Positions 44,892 to 54,046 of a stretch of DNA of 64,000 nt are shown here, piece after piece; the stretch's first letter is position 1; each line of letters opens with the position of its first letter. The DNA is taken from contig CALODD010000085.1 of the NCBI GenBank assembly GCA_942491945.1, positions 5,831-69,830 of the forward strand. Reading direction: 5' to 3'. The notes under the pieces are model-generated. The model was given only the letters and a program-made list of their open reading frames with translations. It was not told where the DNA came from and did not search any database. Both the position numbers and the translations under genes were made by a program. This DNA comes from JAJDYQ01 sp942491945. GTDB lineage: Bacteria > Pseudomonadota > Gammaproteobacteria > JAJDYQ01.

Positions 44892-45551
44892 TTACTCAGC
44901 TGCGTCGTCTGCAGCTTCGTCAGCATCGCCAGCTTCAGCTGGTGTACCTTCATCATCTTCTTCAAGTGCTGCACGTGTAGCATGAATACTGGCAACAGCA
45001 CCGTCATGATCATCACCATGAGACAGTTCAACCAGTGATACACCTTCCGGCAGAGTCAGGTCACTCAGATGTACTGAATCACCAAGCTCAAGCTTGGACA
45101 TATCGACTTCGATATACTCAGGCAGATCCTTAGGCAGACATGAAACTTCAACTTCGATAACCAGGTGAGAAACAACACCGCCACCGACTTTTACGCCAGG
45201 AGCAACATCTTCACCCGTGAAGTGCAGAGGTACATGCATAGTAAGCGCTTCTTTATCGCTCACACGCAGGAAGTCCATGTGCATTACAATATGCTTAGAT
45301 GGATGACGCTGCATATCACGCAATACAACTTTTTGAACCTTGCCATCCAGATTCAGATCCAGGATATGGGAAAAGAAGGCCTCATGCTCAACATGCTGCA
45401 GCACTTCATTGTGCTTCAACGTAATCGAAACTGCATCTGCGCCGCCACCATAAACGATAGCTGGGGTTAGATCTGCATGACGCAGGCGGCGGCTCGCACC
45501 TTTCCCTGTGTCTGTACGCGTCTCCGCGTTTATTGAAAAATCAACACTCAT
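44892..45551 (-). CDS. rplY: 50S ribosomal protein L25, long CTC type
   Basis: The 219-residue protein has an N-terminal L25 domain that binds 5S rRNA (RTDTGKGASRRLRHA, then PAIVYGGG) and the beta-rich CTC C-terminal domain. An acidic tail of Glu/Asp/Ala ends the protein. GAGGTG precedes the ATG. On the minus strand a TATAAT (45643-45638) about 85 bp upstream may be its -10 box. It lies between prs and pth. Confidence 0.96.
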   Translation of the reverse strand: MSVDFSINAETRTDTGKGASRRLRHADLTPAIVYGGGADAVSITLKHNEVLQHVEHEAFFSHILDLNLDGKVQKVVLRDMQRHPSKHIVMHMDFLRVSDKEALTMHVPLHFTGEDVAPGVKVGGGVVSHLVIEVEVSCLPKDLPEYIEVDMSKLELGDSVHLSDLTLPEGVSLVELSHGDDHDGAVASIHATRAALEEDDEGTPAEAGDADEAADDAAE

Positions 45552-45707
45552 TTTTTCACCTCAAATAATGTGAATTACCGACTTGCGACCAGTTCGGCAG
45601 TGGATTTCGGGCACACCCGTGCCTCGAAGGGACGCGAATTATATAGAAAAAACCGCTAAATGAAAGGATCTGAGCCGGAAAATCCGGAGAAAAGACTACT
45701 GAAATAA

Positions 45708-46661
45708 TCAGTCCATAAACAGGGAGCTAACAGACTCTTCGTTATGAATGCGACGCATGGTTTCAGCCAGGATTTCAGCAACACTCACCTGACGAATTGT
45801 CGGCAGTGCCTGAGCGTCCTCAGAGAGAGGAATAGTATCGGTAACAACCAGTTGATCCAGTTGCGTATCGGAAAGGCGTTCTACTGCAGCGCCTGAAAGC
45901 ACGGCATGCGTACAGTAGGCAATCACCTGTTTGGCGCCATGTTCTTTCAATGCAGCAGCCGCTTCACAAAGTGTTCCAGCCGTGTCGACCAGGTCATCGA
46001 CGATGATACAGCTACGATCTTTAACATCACCGATAATATTCATGACCTTGGCCACATTTGCTTTCGGGCGACGTTTATCAATGATTGCCAGATCAGAGTC
46101 ATCCAGACGCTTGGCCAGTGCTCGGGCACGAACTACACCGCCAACATCAGGAGAAACAACCATTAAATCAGGATAACGCTGCTTCCAGACATCGCCCAGT
46201 AAAATAGGCGAAGCATAGACATTGTCCACCGGCATATCGAAAAAGCCCTGAATTTGGTCAGCGTGTAAATCAACTGTCAAAACACGGTCTACTTTGACAC
46301 TGCTCAACATGTTTGCAACGACTTTAGCTGTAATCGGTACCCGTGCAGAGCGTGGGCGACGATCCTGGCGCGCATAGCCGAAATAGGGGATCACTGCGGT
46401 CACACGACGGGCTGACGAACGGCGCAATGCATCGATCATGACCATCAGTTCCATCAAATTATCGTTCGTAGGTGCATTGGTCGGCTGGATAACAAAGACA
46501 TCCTGACCACGGACATTCTCTTCAATTTCAACGGCGATTTCGCCATCAGAGAATTTGCCAACCTGAGCCTGACCGAGCTTAAGCATAAGATGGTTAGCGA
46601 TATCACGGGCAAGCCGAGGGTTGGCGTTGCCAGTGAAAAGCATCATTTTAGGGTCGGCCAT
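45708..46661 (-). CDS. prs: Ribose-phosphate pyrophosphokinase
   Basis: The 317-residue enzyme makes PRPP from ribose 5-phosphate and ATP for nucleotide, histidine and tryptophan synthesis. Visible are FSDGEIAVEI near 38, RQDRRPRSARVPITAK near 99, DLHADQIQGFFD near 130 and the PRPP loop DDLVDTAGT near 220. RpiA in this window supplies its substrate. It lies downstream of tRNA-Gln and ispE, the usual order. Confidence 0.97.
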   Translation of the reverse strand: MADPKMMLFTGNANPRLARDIANHLMLKLGQAQVGKFSDGEIAVEIEENVRGQDVFVIQPTNAPTNDNLMELMVMIDALRRSSARRVTAVIPYFGYARQDRRPRSARVPITAKVVANMLSSVKVDRVLTVDLHADQIQGFFDMPVDNVYASPILLGDVWKQRYPDLMVVSPDVGGVVRARALAKRLDDSDLAIIDKRRPKANVAKVMNIIGDVKDRSCIIVDDLVDTAGTLCEAAAALKEHGAKQVIAYCTHAVLSGAAVERLSDTQLDQLVVTDTIPLSEDAQALPTIRQVSVAEILAETMRRIHNEESVSSLFMD

Positions 46662-46700
46662 GTTGGGCTTCCACGATGGTACTGAAACGAAAATGGCCGG

Positions 46701-46709
46701 AATCTAGCA
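46701..46709 (-). promoter_or_regulatory. Possible extended -10 for prs
   Basis: On the minus strand TGC followed by TAGATT forms an extended -10, about 40 bp upstream of the prs ATG. No good -35 is seen. If real, the prs transcript begins just past the hairpin element at 46716-46824. Confidence 0.35.
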
Positions 46710-46715
46710 GTATCC

Positions 46716-46824
46716 GGCAGGATTACTCGGTACCTCCTGTACCTCGCCCTTCGGGCCCGCATCCGAGATGCGGTTCGAAATGACGTCCTGCCATTTCGTC
46801 GAACCTAACGGTTCTCATCCTGCC
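46716..46824. repeat. Multi-hairpin palindromic element between tRNA-Gln and prs
   Basis: A closing stem GGCAGGAT/ATCCTGCC (46716-46723/46817-46824) encloses five hairpins in a row. They are GGTAC/GTACC (46729-46743), GCCC/GGGC (46746-46756), CCGCAT/ATGCGG (46757-46773), CGAAATG/CATTTCG (46776-46798) and GAACC/GGTTC (46801-46814). A competing pairing GGTTCGA/TCGAACC exists (46772-46778/46799-46805). On the minus strand, GGA motifs fall in loops: AGGAG, GCAGGACGT, and CTCGG followed by ATG. CAGGATG opens the element. It has no T tract and no coding potential. It may be a dispersed repeat, a structured RNA or both. Confidence 0.65.
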
Positions 46825-46851
46825 ATCTAAATATCCAGACAACATTAAATA

Positions 46852-46926
46852 TGGCTGGGCCGGCAGGATTCGAACCTGCGCATGCCAGGATCAAAACCTG
46901 GTGCCTTACCGCTTGGCGACGGCCCA
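46852..46926 (-). tRNA. tRNA-Gln, anticodon TTG
   Basis: The minus strand gives a 75-nt cloverleaf starting TGGGCCG and ending with encoded CCA. The anticodon arm is CCAGG-TTTTGAT-CCTGG (anticodon TTG). GGTTCGAATCC forms the T loop. The D arm (GCCAAGCGGTAAGGC) matches gammaproteobacterial tRNA-Gln. It sits between ispE and prs, as in many relatives. Confidence 0.97.
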
Positions 46927-46938
46927 ATAATTCAAAGA

Positions 46939-47802
46939 TTATCGCATGTCTTCCAGCATCTGGTGAAGCGGCGAATAGTTACGCCCCTGTGTCACAAAGC
47001 TTTGCCATTGAGCGGGACATTGATCGGCAACGTTCTTCGCTTCTTGCTTTGTGTCGAACGCCGCAAATATGCAGGCGCCAGTACCAGTGAGTCGAGCTTT
47101 GGAAAATGAATCCAGCCAAATCATGGCTTCATCAACTTCCTTTACCTGATCGCGAACAACCGGCTCACAATCGTTTCCAGCTCGACCTGCTAGAAAGGCG
47201 GCGATTGTGATGGGTGGCGTGTTTCGTGTCAATTCCTCAGATGAAAAAACCTGCCCCGTTGATACATGAACATTTGGAAATATGACCACATACCATTTTT
47301 CAGGTGGTTCAACAGGCTGAAATTGCTCACCAACACCCTCCGCCCAGCACGCATGGCCATGCACGAAGACGGGCACATCCGCTCCAAGTTGCAGCCCCAG
47401 GTCAGCGAGCTGTTTCTGATTAAGCCCGGTTCCCCACAAATTATTTAATACAACCAGCACAGTAGCCGCGTCTGAACTTCCGCCACCAATTCCTCCACCG
47501 ATAGGAAGTCGTTTAATTAACTCGATATCCGCTCCAAGAGAACAGCCTGTTTCCTGCTGCAATAACTGAGCTGCGCGAATGACCAGATCTTCTGCTTCCG
47601 GGATTTCATTATGATGATGCAGGCGGTGTATTTCTCCTGAATCATTTACCGATATCTTCACGTCATCATGAATATCTAGAAACTGAAAAACTGTCTGCAG
47701 CTCATGATAGCCATCATCACGACGATTGGTGATGTGCAGAAACAGATTGAGTTTGGCCGGAGCCGGCCATAGCAAGTCAGGAGATCTTTTCGACACACCC
47801 AC
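46939..47802 (-). CDS. ispE: 4-diphosphocytidyl-2-C-methyl-D-erythritol kinase
   Basis: The 287-residue GHMP kinase phosphorylates CDP-ME in the MEP isoprenoid pathway. Visible are APAKLNLFLHITNRRDDGYH near 14-33 and the ATP loop LPIGGGIGGGSSDAATV near 99. The tail ends just before tRNA-Gln. It lies 2 bp after lolB, the conserved lolB-ispE pair. Confidence 0.97.
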   Translation of the reverse strand: MGVSKRSPDLLWPAPAKLNLFLHITNRRDDGYHELQTVFQFLDIHDDVKISVNDSGEIHRLHHHNEIPEAEDLVIRAAQLLQQETGCSLGADIELIKRLPIGGGIGGGSSDAATVLVVLNNLWGTGLNQKQLADLGLQLGADVPVFVHGHACWAEGVGEQFQPVEPPEKWYVVIFPNVHVSTGQVFSSEELTRNTPPITIAAFLAGRAGNDCEPVVRDQVKEVDEAMIWLDSFSKARLTGTGACIFAAFDTKQEAKNVADQCPAQWQSFVTQGRNYSPLHQMLEDMR

Positions 47803-47804
47803 GC

Positions 47805-48434
47805 CTAAACATCCTTTTGAACATAACCAAAGCGCCAGTCACGTATAGAGAGCTTAATCTTTAAAGGCTTATTTTCCAGACGTACTTTACGCGGCATCGG
47901 GATACCGTCGACAGTCTCATAGCCCTGATAACGAACCACCCAGCCTGACTGCCGTAATTCTTCTAATTGCCCTTGCTCATCAAAGACTTCCTGTCCGCTA
48001 CTACCCGGTGCTAACCTGCCTTGCACCCAGTAACGCAGACCGTCGACCGGCATCACCCAGCCGGTTTGTCGTTCGATCAAGCGCTCTGCGCTACGTTCCG
48101 CATATTTCTCACCCTCTGACGTCGTTAATATCACGTGATTGTTGCCGCCTTCTACCAGTAAGCGACGACCGCCCAGAGGCCCAAACAATTCAATCTCGTA
48201 TAACTCACCAACCTGTATCCAGGATACCGATGCACTCCAGGCATCTTCACCCGTCTGCATCGCCATACGACCCCTGGCTCGCCAATCCGGACGGTCAGCC
48301 AGCATGAGACGTCGCTCGTGCCAGTCAATAACAACCGGTTCTTCTGTTCCTGGTTTTACCCACGGTGGCGTGCAAGCTGAAATAAACACGATGGCAGCAC
48401 AGGCCATCAAAAGACGAAAACAACGAGAAGACAT
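47805..48434 (-). CDS. lolB: Outer-membrane lipoprotein receptor LolB
   Basis: The 209-residue lipoprotein receives lipoproteins from LolA and inserts them in the outer membrane. The signal peptide ends with the lipobox ISAC (Cys21). The LolB domain shows RGRMAMQTGEDAWSASVSWI near 54 and GPLGGRRLLVEG near 85. It is followed at once by ispE. Lgt and LspA, which would mature it, are also in this window. Confidence 0.93.
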   Translation of the reverse strand: MSSRCFRLLMACAAIVFISACTPPWVKPGTEEPVVIDWHERRLMLADRPDWRARGRMAMQTGEDAWSASVSWIQVGELYEIELFGPLGGRRLLVEGGNNHVILTTSEGEKYAERSAERLIERQTGWVMPVDGLRYWVQGRLAPGSSGQEVFDEQGQLEELRQSGWVVRYQGYETVDGIPMPRKVRLENKPLKIKLSIRDWRFGYVQKDV

Positions 48435-48466
48435 TCAGAACCCTGTGGTGGAATTAGATAAGGCGA

Positions 48467-50182
48467 TCAGGGATTAAACTTTTCAATAGCACGTTGTAGC
48501 ACCTTGCTCTCTGGGTACTCACGCAAAGCCTCTTGCCAGATCTCGCGAGCTGACTGTTGTTCTCCCATGACCCAAAGCACTTCTCCCAAATGAGCAGCCA
48601 CTTCACCATCTTTAAGGCCCTCGCTCGCGCGACGCAGATAGCTCAAGGCCTTGTCGTAATTACCAAGACGATATTGAATCCAGCCCATACTATCGATAAT
48701 AGCCGGATCATTTGGTGACAATTTAAAAGCTCGCTCGATATAAGCTAAAGCTTCCTGGTGACGATCCGTACGATCCGCCAGCGTATAGCCCAGGGCATTG
48801 AGTGCATGCGCATGATCTGGATCTTTAGCCAGAACCAGTTTCAGGTCACTTTCCAGTAACGCGATATTTCCCAGACGTTCAGCTGCTAAGGCACGCGAAT
48901 AACGAAGATCGAGATCGTCTGGATACAAACCAACTGCCTCATCCAGCACTTCAAATGCCATCGAGTCATCGTTAATTTCACGCAACATTTCACTTTCACT
49001 TAGCCATAATGTTGACACCTGCTCAGGATGGCTCTCACGCAAAATTGCATAACGCTCCCTTGCCTTATCTTTCTGTCCCAACTTACCCTGAACACGCGCT
49101 GCACTCATTTGAGCGTCCAGATATAACGCTGGGCTGTCAACGCGCTCGAACCAGCTTAACGACTGCTCAAATTGCTTGCGTTGCTCATGCAGTCGTCCAA
49201 GATAATAACGAGCTTCCTGTTTATGACTGCCTGTTTCAAGCAGTTGATTCAGATATTGCTCGGCTCTATCCAGCTGACGAATTTGCATACTAAGCAGAGC
49301 TGTCGAATAAAGCAGATCACCGTTCGGCTGTTCACCTGATCTCTCAATCAAATGGGCAAACTGCTTTATGGCGCGTTCATAACGACTCGCGGTCACCAGC
49401 ATGCGTGCATAAGTTAAACGCAGCTCATCATTCTCAGCATTTTTCTCGACGACTTTTTGTATTGCTATCAGTGCCTTATCGGTCTGGCCCAGTTCGCTGT
49501 TGGCTCGTGCCAAAATTACCTGCGCTTCGATATTTTCAGGGTGAGTATCCACAACGCCTGTAATGGCATCACGCGCCCTTTCATAATCTCCTGAATTAAA
49601 CGCGAGACGTGCATACAGAACATTCGCCTGTAGCGCCATTGGATAAAGCTGCTGCATGCCACGCATGACCGCCAGGCTAGTTTCTTTATTCTTCACGCGC
49701 TCGAGTAAAGCGCCCACCAGCTGAAAACCTTTCTGTAGCGAATCAGCTCGTTTGACCATCCAGTCCAGATGCTCGATTGCCAGGGGTATATCGGCTTGCT
49801 GCAAGCCAACTGTGGCCGCCAGTTGATGCGCTTCGACTGAGTCGGGCTGCAAGGCCAACCAGCGCTGCAGGGCCTGCTCAGCGGCTTTATAATCTTTGCC
49901 GAACAACATGATGCGAGTAGCTCGACGTATAATGGGCAAATCATCAGACTGCTGTTGCAGGACTTTCTGATAATGACGAATAGACTCCGGCAGATTGCCG
50001 TTATGGCCAGCAACCTCAGCGACCAGAGTATTGTAGAAAAGCTGCTGCTCAGGAGGTACCGGTTCGTGCTGCACCGCATCCGCATTCGGCTTCACGCCCT
50101 GGGAACATCCTGCCAGCAACGACACCCCTAAGGTGGCCATTAACAGCGAACGCCGAATAATTTGCTGATTGATACCGCTCAT
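48467..50182 (-). CDS. Tetratricopeptide-repeat lipoprotein
   Basis: The 571-residue protein has a signal peptide ending in the lipobox LLAGC (about Cys26) and is otherwise almost all TPR-type helical repeats. The clearest are near the C-terminus, with DPDHAHALNALGYTLADR and SPNDPAIIDSMGWIQYRLGN. It is probably anchored to the outer membrane facing the periplasm. It lies upstream of lolB on the same strand and is divergent from hemA, a position where similar TPR proteins are often found. The partner is unknown. Confidence 0.85.
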   Translation of the reverse strand: MSGINQQIIRRSLLMATLGVSLLAGCSQGVKPNADAVQHEPVPPEQQLFYNTLVAEVAGHNGNLPESIRHYQKVLQQQSDDLPIIRRATRIMLFGKDYKAAEQALQRWLALQPDSVEAHQLAATVGLQQADIPLAIEHLDWMVKRADSLQKGFQLVGALLERVKNKETSLAVMRGMQQLYPMALQANVLYARLAFNSGDYERARDAITGVVDTHPENIEAQVILARANSELGQTDKALIAIQKVVEKNAENDELRLTYARMLVTASRYERAIKQFAHLIERSGEQPNGDLLYSTALLSMQIRQLDRAEQYLNQLLETGSHKQEARYYLGRLHEQRKQFEQSLSWFERVDSPALYLDAQMSAARVQGKLGQKDKARERYAILRESHPEQVSTLWLSESEMLREINDDSMAFEVLDEAVGLYPDDLDLRYSRALAAERLGNIALLESDLKLVLAKDPDHAHALNALGYTLADRTDRHQEALAYIERAFKLSPNDPAIIDSMGWIQYRLGNYDKALSYLRRASEGLKDGEVAAHLGEVLWVMGEQQSAREIWQEALREYPESKVLQRAIEKFNP

Positions 50183-50288
50183 ACTCTAAGCATCCCACCA
50201 CTGCATTGAATGATCAAGCCCATAAAACACCGCCTTTTCGTGTACTTATATTTAGTCATATGACATAGATGTACGGTGGATAGTTTCC

Positions 50289-50294
50289 TATAAT
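50289..50294 (+). promoter_or_regulatory. Probable -10 box for hemA
   Basis: A consensus TATAAT lies 36 bp upstream of the hemA ATG in the divergent gap. The -35 region at the right spacing (50266-50271, TAGATG) is poor, so the promoter may be weak or activator-dependent. Confidence 0.4.
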
Positions 50295-50329
50295 CGCGAT
50301 CCTTTTGAATAACCCCGCCCTACGCCCTG

Positions 50330-51634
50330 ATGCCACTTCAGATTCTAGGAATTAACCACACGACTGCGCCCGTCGAGATTCGGGAACGGGTGGTTATTCC
50401 TGAAAGCCGGCTTTCTGAGGCACTTTCCAGCCTGACAGAGGTTGAGGGCATCAACGCTGGCGTCATAGTTTCCACCTGTAATCGCACCGAACTCTACTGC
50501 GAAACAGAGTTTGATGAAGTCGACCCGATGACCGCCTGGATGGCGAACTTCCATGATCTGAAAACCGGTGACATCACCGGCTGTATCTATCATCACCAGC
50601 ATGAAGAGGCGATTCGACATATTTTGCGTGTCGCCAGTGGTCTGGATTCTATGGTACTGGGCGAGCCTCAGGTGCTCGGACAGCTAAAAAACGCCTATCA
50701 GGCGGCCATTGACCATCACGCCCTGGGAATTCACCTCGATCGCCTGTTCCAGCATACATTCTCTGTCGCCAAGCAGGTGCGCTCAGAGACCAGTATCGGC
50801 TCCAGCCCGGTTTCTGTTGCCTATGCTGCGGTTACCCTTGCGAAGCAGATTTTTGCGGATATGAGCAAACAGACCGCTTTACTCATTGGGGCTGGCGAAA
50901 CCAACGAGCTGGTCGCACGCCATCTACACAACCATGATATTGGCCGAATCATCATTGCGAACCGTAGCTATGATCGGGCACACCACCTGGCGAAGCAGTT
51001 CGATGCCTACGCCATCGAGCTTTCAGAAATATCATCTCATCTTGCTGAAGCCGATATCGTGATTTCCTCCACCGCCAGCGATGAACCGATTCTGACACTG
51101 GAATATGCCAAAGACGCCGTAAAAAAACGTCGTCACCGCCCTATGTTGATGGTCGATATCGCTGTACCTCGCGACATTGATCCAGCAATTGAACAGCTGG
51201 AAGATATCTATCTGTACAGCGTGGATGATATGCAGGGCATCATCCAGGAGAACATGAAATCCCGTGAAGCTGCGGCTGAAGAGGCACAGGACATCATTGA
51301 AGAACATGTCAGCCAGTTCATGGGCTGGATAAGAACTCGGGATGCCGTCCCAACGATTCGCGGTGTACGTGACTGGGCTGAAGAATTAAAGACTGAAGTC
51401 GCCGACAAAGCTCGTCGCCAGCTAGCTCAGGGCAAATCACCCGATGATGTCATCAATCAACTGGCACACAACTTGACCAACAAACTGATTCACCAACCTT
51501 GCACCCGTTTACGCGAAGCTGGTTTTCAGCAGGAAGAAGACATCATCGAAGCCGCACGTCATTTATTCGGCCTTGATGAATCAGAAGATACACCAACCGA
51601 CAAGCCAACTAAAAAGCCCAACGAGATAAAATAA
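50330..51634 (+). CDS. hemA: Glutamyl-tRNA reductase
   Basis: The 434-residue enzyme reduces Glu-tRNA to glutamate-1-semialdehyde, the first step of heme synthesis by the C5 route. The catalytic Cys50 lies in STCNRTELY, the NADPH motif LIGAGETNEL near 186, and MLMVDIAVPRDID near 265. It begins the hemA-prfA unit, 3 bp before prfA. Confidence 0.97.
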   Translation: MPLQILGINHTTAPVEIRERVVIPESRLSEALSSLTEVEGINAGVIVSTCNRTELYCETEFDEVDPMTAWMANFHDLKTGDITGCIYHHQHEEAIRHILRVASGLDSMVLGEPQVLGQLKNAYQAAIDHHALGIHLDRLFQHTFSVAKQVRSETSIGSSPVSVAYAAVTLAKQIFADMSKQTALLIGAGETNELVARHLHNHDIGRIIIANRSYDRAHHLAKQFDAYAIELSEISSHLAEADIVISSTASDEPILTLEYAKDAVKKRRHRPMLMVDIAVPRDIDPAIEQLEDIYLYSVDDMQGIIQENMKSREAAAEEAQDIIEEHVSQFMGWIRTRDAVPTIRGVRDWAEELKTEVADKARRQLAQGKSPDDVINQLAHNLTNKLIHQPCTRLREAGFQQEEDIIEAARHLFGLDESEDTPTDKPTKKPNEIK

Positions 51635-51637
51635 ATC

Positions 51638-52717
51638 ATGCAGGCATCGATACTCGAAAAGCTGGAAGGCATTGCTGATCGCCATGAAGAACTGGAAGGA
51701 CTATTAGCCCAGCCAGAAGTCATGAATGACCAGAACCAGTTCCGTAGCTATTCCCAGGAATATGCTCAACTGGGGAGCGTGGTCACCGCCTATCACGAAT
51801 TTCGCCAGATTCATGAAGACATGGATGCAGCAAAAGAAATGATGTCTGACCCTGAAATGAAGGACATGGCGGCAGAGGAAATCAAGGAAGGCGAAGCTCG
51901 TCTGGAGGTACTGGAGTTAGATCTACAAAAACTCTTACTGCCTAAAGATCCACATGATGACAGCAACATCTTCCTCGAAATCCGTGCAGGAACTGGCGGC
52001 GATGAAGCTGCAATTTTTTCGGGTGATCTGTTCAAAATGTATAGCCGCTATGCAGAAACACAGCGCTGGCAAATCGAAATCATTAACGAAAGCCTTGGCG
52101 AACACGGCGGCTATAAAGAAATCATCGCCCGTGTCGTGGGTCAGGGTGCATACTCCAAACTGAAATTTGAATCTGGCGCACACCGTGTACAGCGTGTCCC
52201 CGAAACCGAGTCACAGGGGCGTATCCATACCTCGGCCTGCACGGTTGCCATCATGCCGGAACTCGATGCCGTGGAAGAATTCGACATCAATCCAAATGAC
52301 CTGCGTGTAGATACCTTCCGCGCATCAGGTGCTGGTGGGCAGCACGTCAATAAAACCGATTCCGCAATTCGTCTCACGCATTTACCGACAGGTGTTGTTG
52401 TTGAATGTCAGGATGAACGTTCGCAACATAAGAACAAGGCCCGCGCGATGTCATTATTACAGTCGCGTCTATTAACGGCTGAACAGGACAAGCAGGCTGC
52501 TGAACAGGCGCAGACACGACGCAGTCTGGTCGGTAGTGGCGACCGATCAGAACGCATCAGAACCTATAATTTCCCACAGGGTCGTGTAACCGACCATCGA
52601 ATCAACTTAACACTGTATTCACTTGCTGAAGTTATGGGTGGCGACCTCGGACAGGTACTTGAACCACTGGTCAACGAATATCAGGCGGATCAGCTCGCTG
52701 CTCTGGCAGAGAGCTAA
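51638..52717 (+). CDS. prfA: Peptide chain release factor 1
   Basis: The 359-residue factor ends translation at UAA and UAG. The GGQ motif lies in ASGAGGQHVNKTDSAIRLTH near 227, and the anticodon-like PET element in RVPETESQGR near 185. In many relatives prmC, which methylates the GGQ glutamine, comes next; here a small cysteine-rich gene follows, sharing one base with the stop. Confidence 0.97.
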   Translation: MQASILEKLEGIADRHEELEGLLAQPEVMNDQNQFRSYSQEYAQLGSVVTAYHEFRQIHEDMDAAKEMMSDPEMKDMAAEEIKEGEARLEVLELDLQKLLLPKDPHDDSNIFLEIRAGTGGDEAAIFSGDLFKMYSRYAETQRWQIEIINESLGEHGGYKEIIARVVGQGAYSKLKFESGAHRVQRVPETESQGRIHTSACTVAIMPELDAVEEFDINPNDLRVDTFRASGAGGQHVNKTDSAIRLTHLPTGVVVECQDERSQHKNKARAMSLLQSRLLTAEQDKQAAEQAQTRRSLVGSGDRSERIRTYNFPQGRVTDHRINLTLYSLAEVMGGDLGQVLEPLVNEYQADQLAALAES

Positions 52718-52908
52718 TGCTCGCCACCGAAACCAGGCCGATACAATGCCCCTATTGCGGGGAGTCATTTGAAATCGTCATCGACTGCAGCATATCGCAG
52801 CAATCGTATATCGAAGATTGCTATATCTGCTGCAAGCCCATTAACTTCCACATCGCTATTGATGAAGATGGCGCCGTTGATGTAGATCCCAGACATCAAG
52901 ATGCCTAA
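52717..52908 (+). CDS. CPXCG-motif cysteine-rich protein
   Basis: The 63-residue protein has CPYCG at 12-16 and CYICCKPINF near 35, spaced like a zinc ribbon. It matches the small CPXCG family of unknown function. Its ATG overlaps the prfA stop by one base (TAATG), and its end overlaps the next gene by 8 bp, so it belongs to the hemA-prfA transcript. Confidence 0.85.
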   Translation: MLATETRPIQCPYCGESFEIVIDCSISQQSYIEDCYICCKPINFHIAIDEDGAVDVDPRHQDA

Positions 52909-53410
52909 TCAGCTAGCAAGCGACCTGAACACCTCAGGCTTTAGTCGTCGCCACTATCACAGTATCCGTGAGCACCTTGTTGAATTATCGTATTTACTGA
53001 GACGACTTCCGAAAGTTATTTCCTATTATTCGCGGTTACCGGCCGATTTACGCGAACGCTTGATGTTGACGATAACTGCCGTCAATCAATGCTATTACTG
53101 TCAGGCCTTTCATACCCAATTGGCAAAAGCTGCCGGCATCAGTCATGAGGAATGTGAACTTATCAACTCCGGACAGATTGATCCGAACACTCCAGACACT
53201 CAGCGGCCAGCATTAGCATATGCGCACTCATGGGCATCCCATGGCGGTGATTTCAATGCGAATGCACGACCCGCTTTGCAAGCTAATTATCCAGAAGAAA
53301 TGATCGATGCCATAGAACTCGCAATACGTGGTATTTGGGTTGGCAACCTTTCAGGCAACACCTGGGACTACTGGCTATATCGCCTGACGTTCGGTCGCTT
53401 CGGTCAATAA
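52901..53410 (+). CDS. Carboxymuconolactone decarboxylase / AhpD-like protein
   Basis: The 169-residue all-helical protein carries the CMD signature with a CxxC-type redox site: NQCYYCQAFHT near 62-72. Relatives are peroxidase-like or AhpD-like thiol proteins; the substrate is not known. It overlaps the CPXCG gene by 8 bp. Its 3' end overlaps the convergent HAD gene by 36 bp. Confidence 0.82.
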   Translation: MPNQLASDLNTSGFSRRHYHSIREHLVELSYLLRRLPKVISYYSRLPADLRERLMLTITAVNQCYYCQAFHTQLAKAAGISHEECELINSGQIDPNTPDTQRPALAYAHSWASHGGDFNANARPALQANYPEEMIDAIELAIRGIWVGNLSGNTWDYWLYRLTFGRFGQ

Positions 53411-54025
53411 GCCAAGTTGTTTTAGGACAGGTACAACACCTTGGCCACCTGTTACGTGAATGGCCTGCAGACCAAGCGACTGAGCTGCATCCACATTTGC
53501 TTGCAGATCATCAAGAAACAGCACTTCACTCGCTTCAATCTCTAGCTTTTCAAGCACTGTATGAAATGTATCTGGATGCGGTTTCATTACACCTAACTGG
53601 TGGGAACTTATGCAGTCGGGAATAAATTCCGCAAGACGTAACTCATCCATTAGTCGAGGCCAGTGCAGCGCACTGGAGTTTGATAGCGCAGCCAGACGAT
53701 AAGTATGAGATAACTCTTCAAGTGCATTATGGACATCATCAAAAACAACTCGCGGCCAATGCAAAAAGTGATGGTGAAATTTGTCTGCGCTGACATTCAA
53801 GTTTGTTCGTTGAATAAAACTTGCGACGAACTCATCCTCGCTTATACGCCCCGACTCAAGATCACGCACGGCGTCAGATTCATTCCAGCATCGCCAGACA
53901 TCGTGATTCGTTGCATGAGGGCCTAACCATTTCGAATTGAATGGCATGCCATCGAGATGAACCAGTACGCCACCGATATCAAACAGTAGCGTGGTTACTT
54001 TCTGAAGATTAACATCCATGTTCAT
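53375..54025 (-). CDS. HAD-superfamily hydrolase (YihX-like)
   Basis: The 216-residue phosphatase-like protein has HAD motif I as LLFDIGGVLVHLDG near 12, motif II in AALSNSS near 113, motif III in VMKPHPDTF and motif IV in VLFLDDLQANV near 168. The second acid of motif I is replaced by Gly, as in the GNV/GGV group that includes YihX. The substrate is probably a sugar phosphate or another small phosphate (inference). It overlaps the CMD gene at the 3' end. Confidence 0.85.
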   Translation of the reverse strand: MNMDVNLQKVTTLLFDIGGVLVHLDGMPFNSKWLGPHATNHDVWRCWNESDAVRDLESGRISEDEFVASFIQRTNLNVSADKFHHHFLHWPRVVFDDVHNALEELSHTYRLAALSNSSALHWPRLMDELRLAEFIPDCISSHQLGVMKPHPDTFHTVLEKLEIEASEVLFLDDLQANVDAAQSLGLQAIHVTGGQGVVPVLKQLGLLTEATERQAI

Positions 54026-54046
54026 GCGCTTAAATTTAGATTAAAA

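Noticed and set aside
45681..45693. Terminator after prs (CCGGA/TCCGG hairpin)
   Set aside because: The stem is only 5 bp and no T tract follows on the minus strand.
46851..47109. Plus-strand open frames over tRNA-Gln and the ispE end
   Set aside because: They are antisense to a clear tRNA and to ispE; their composition follows those genes.
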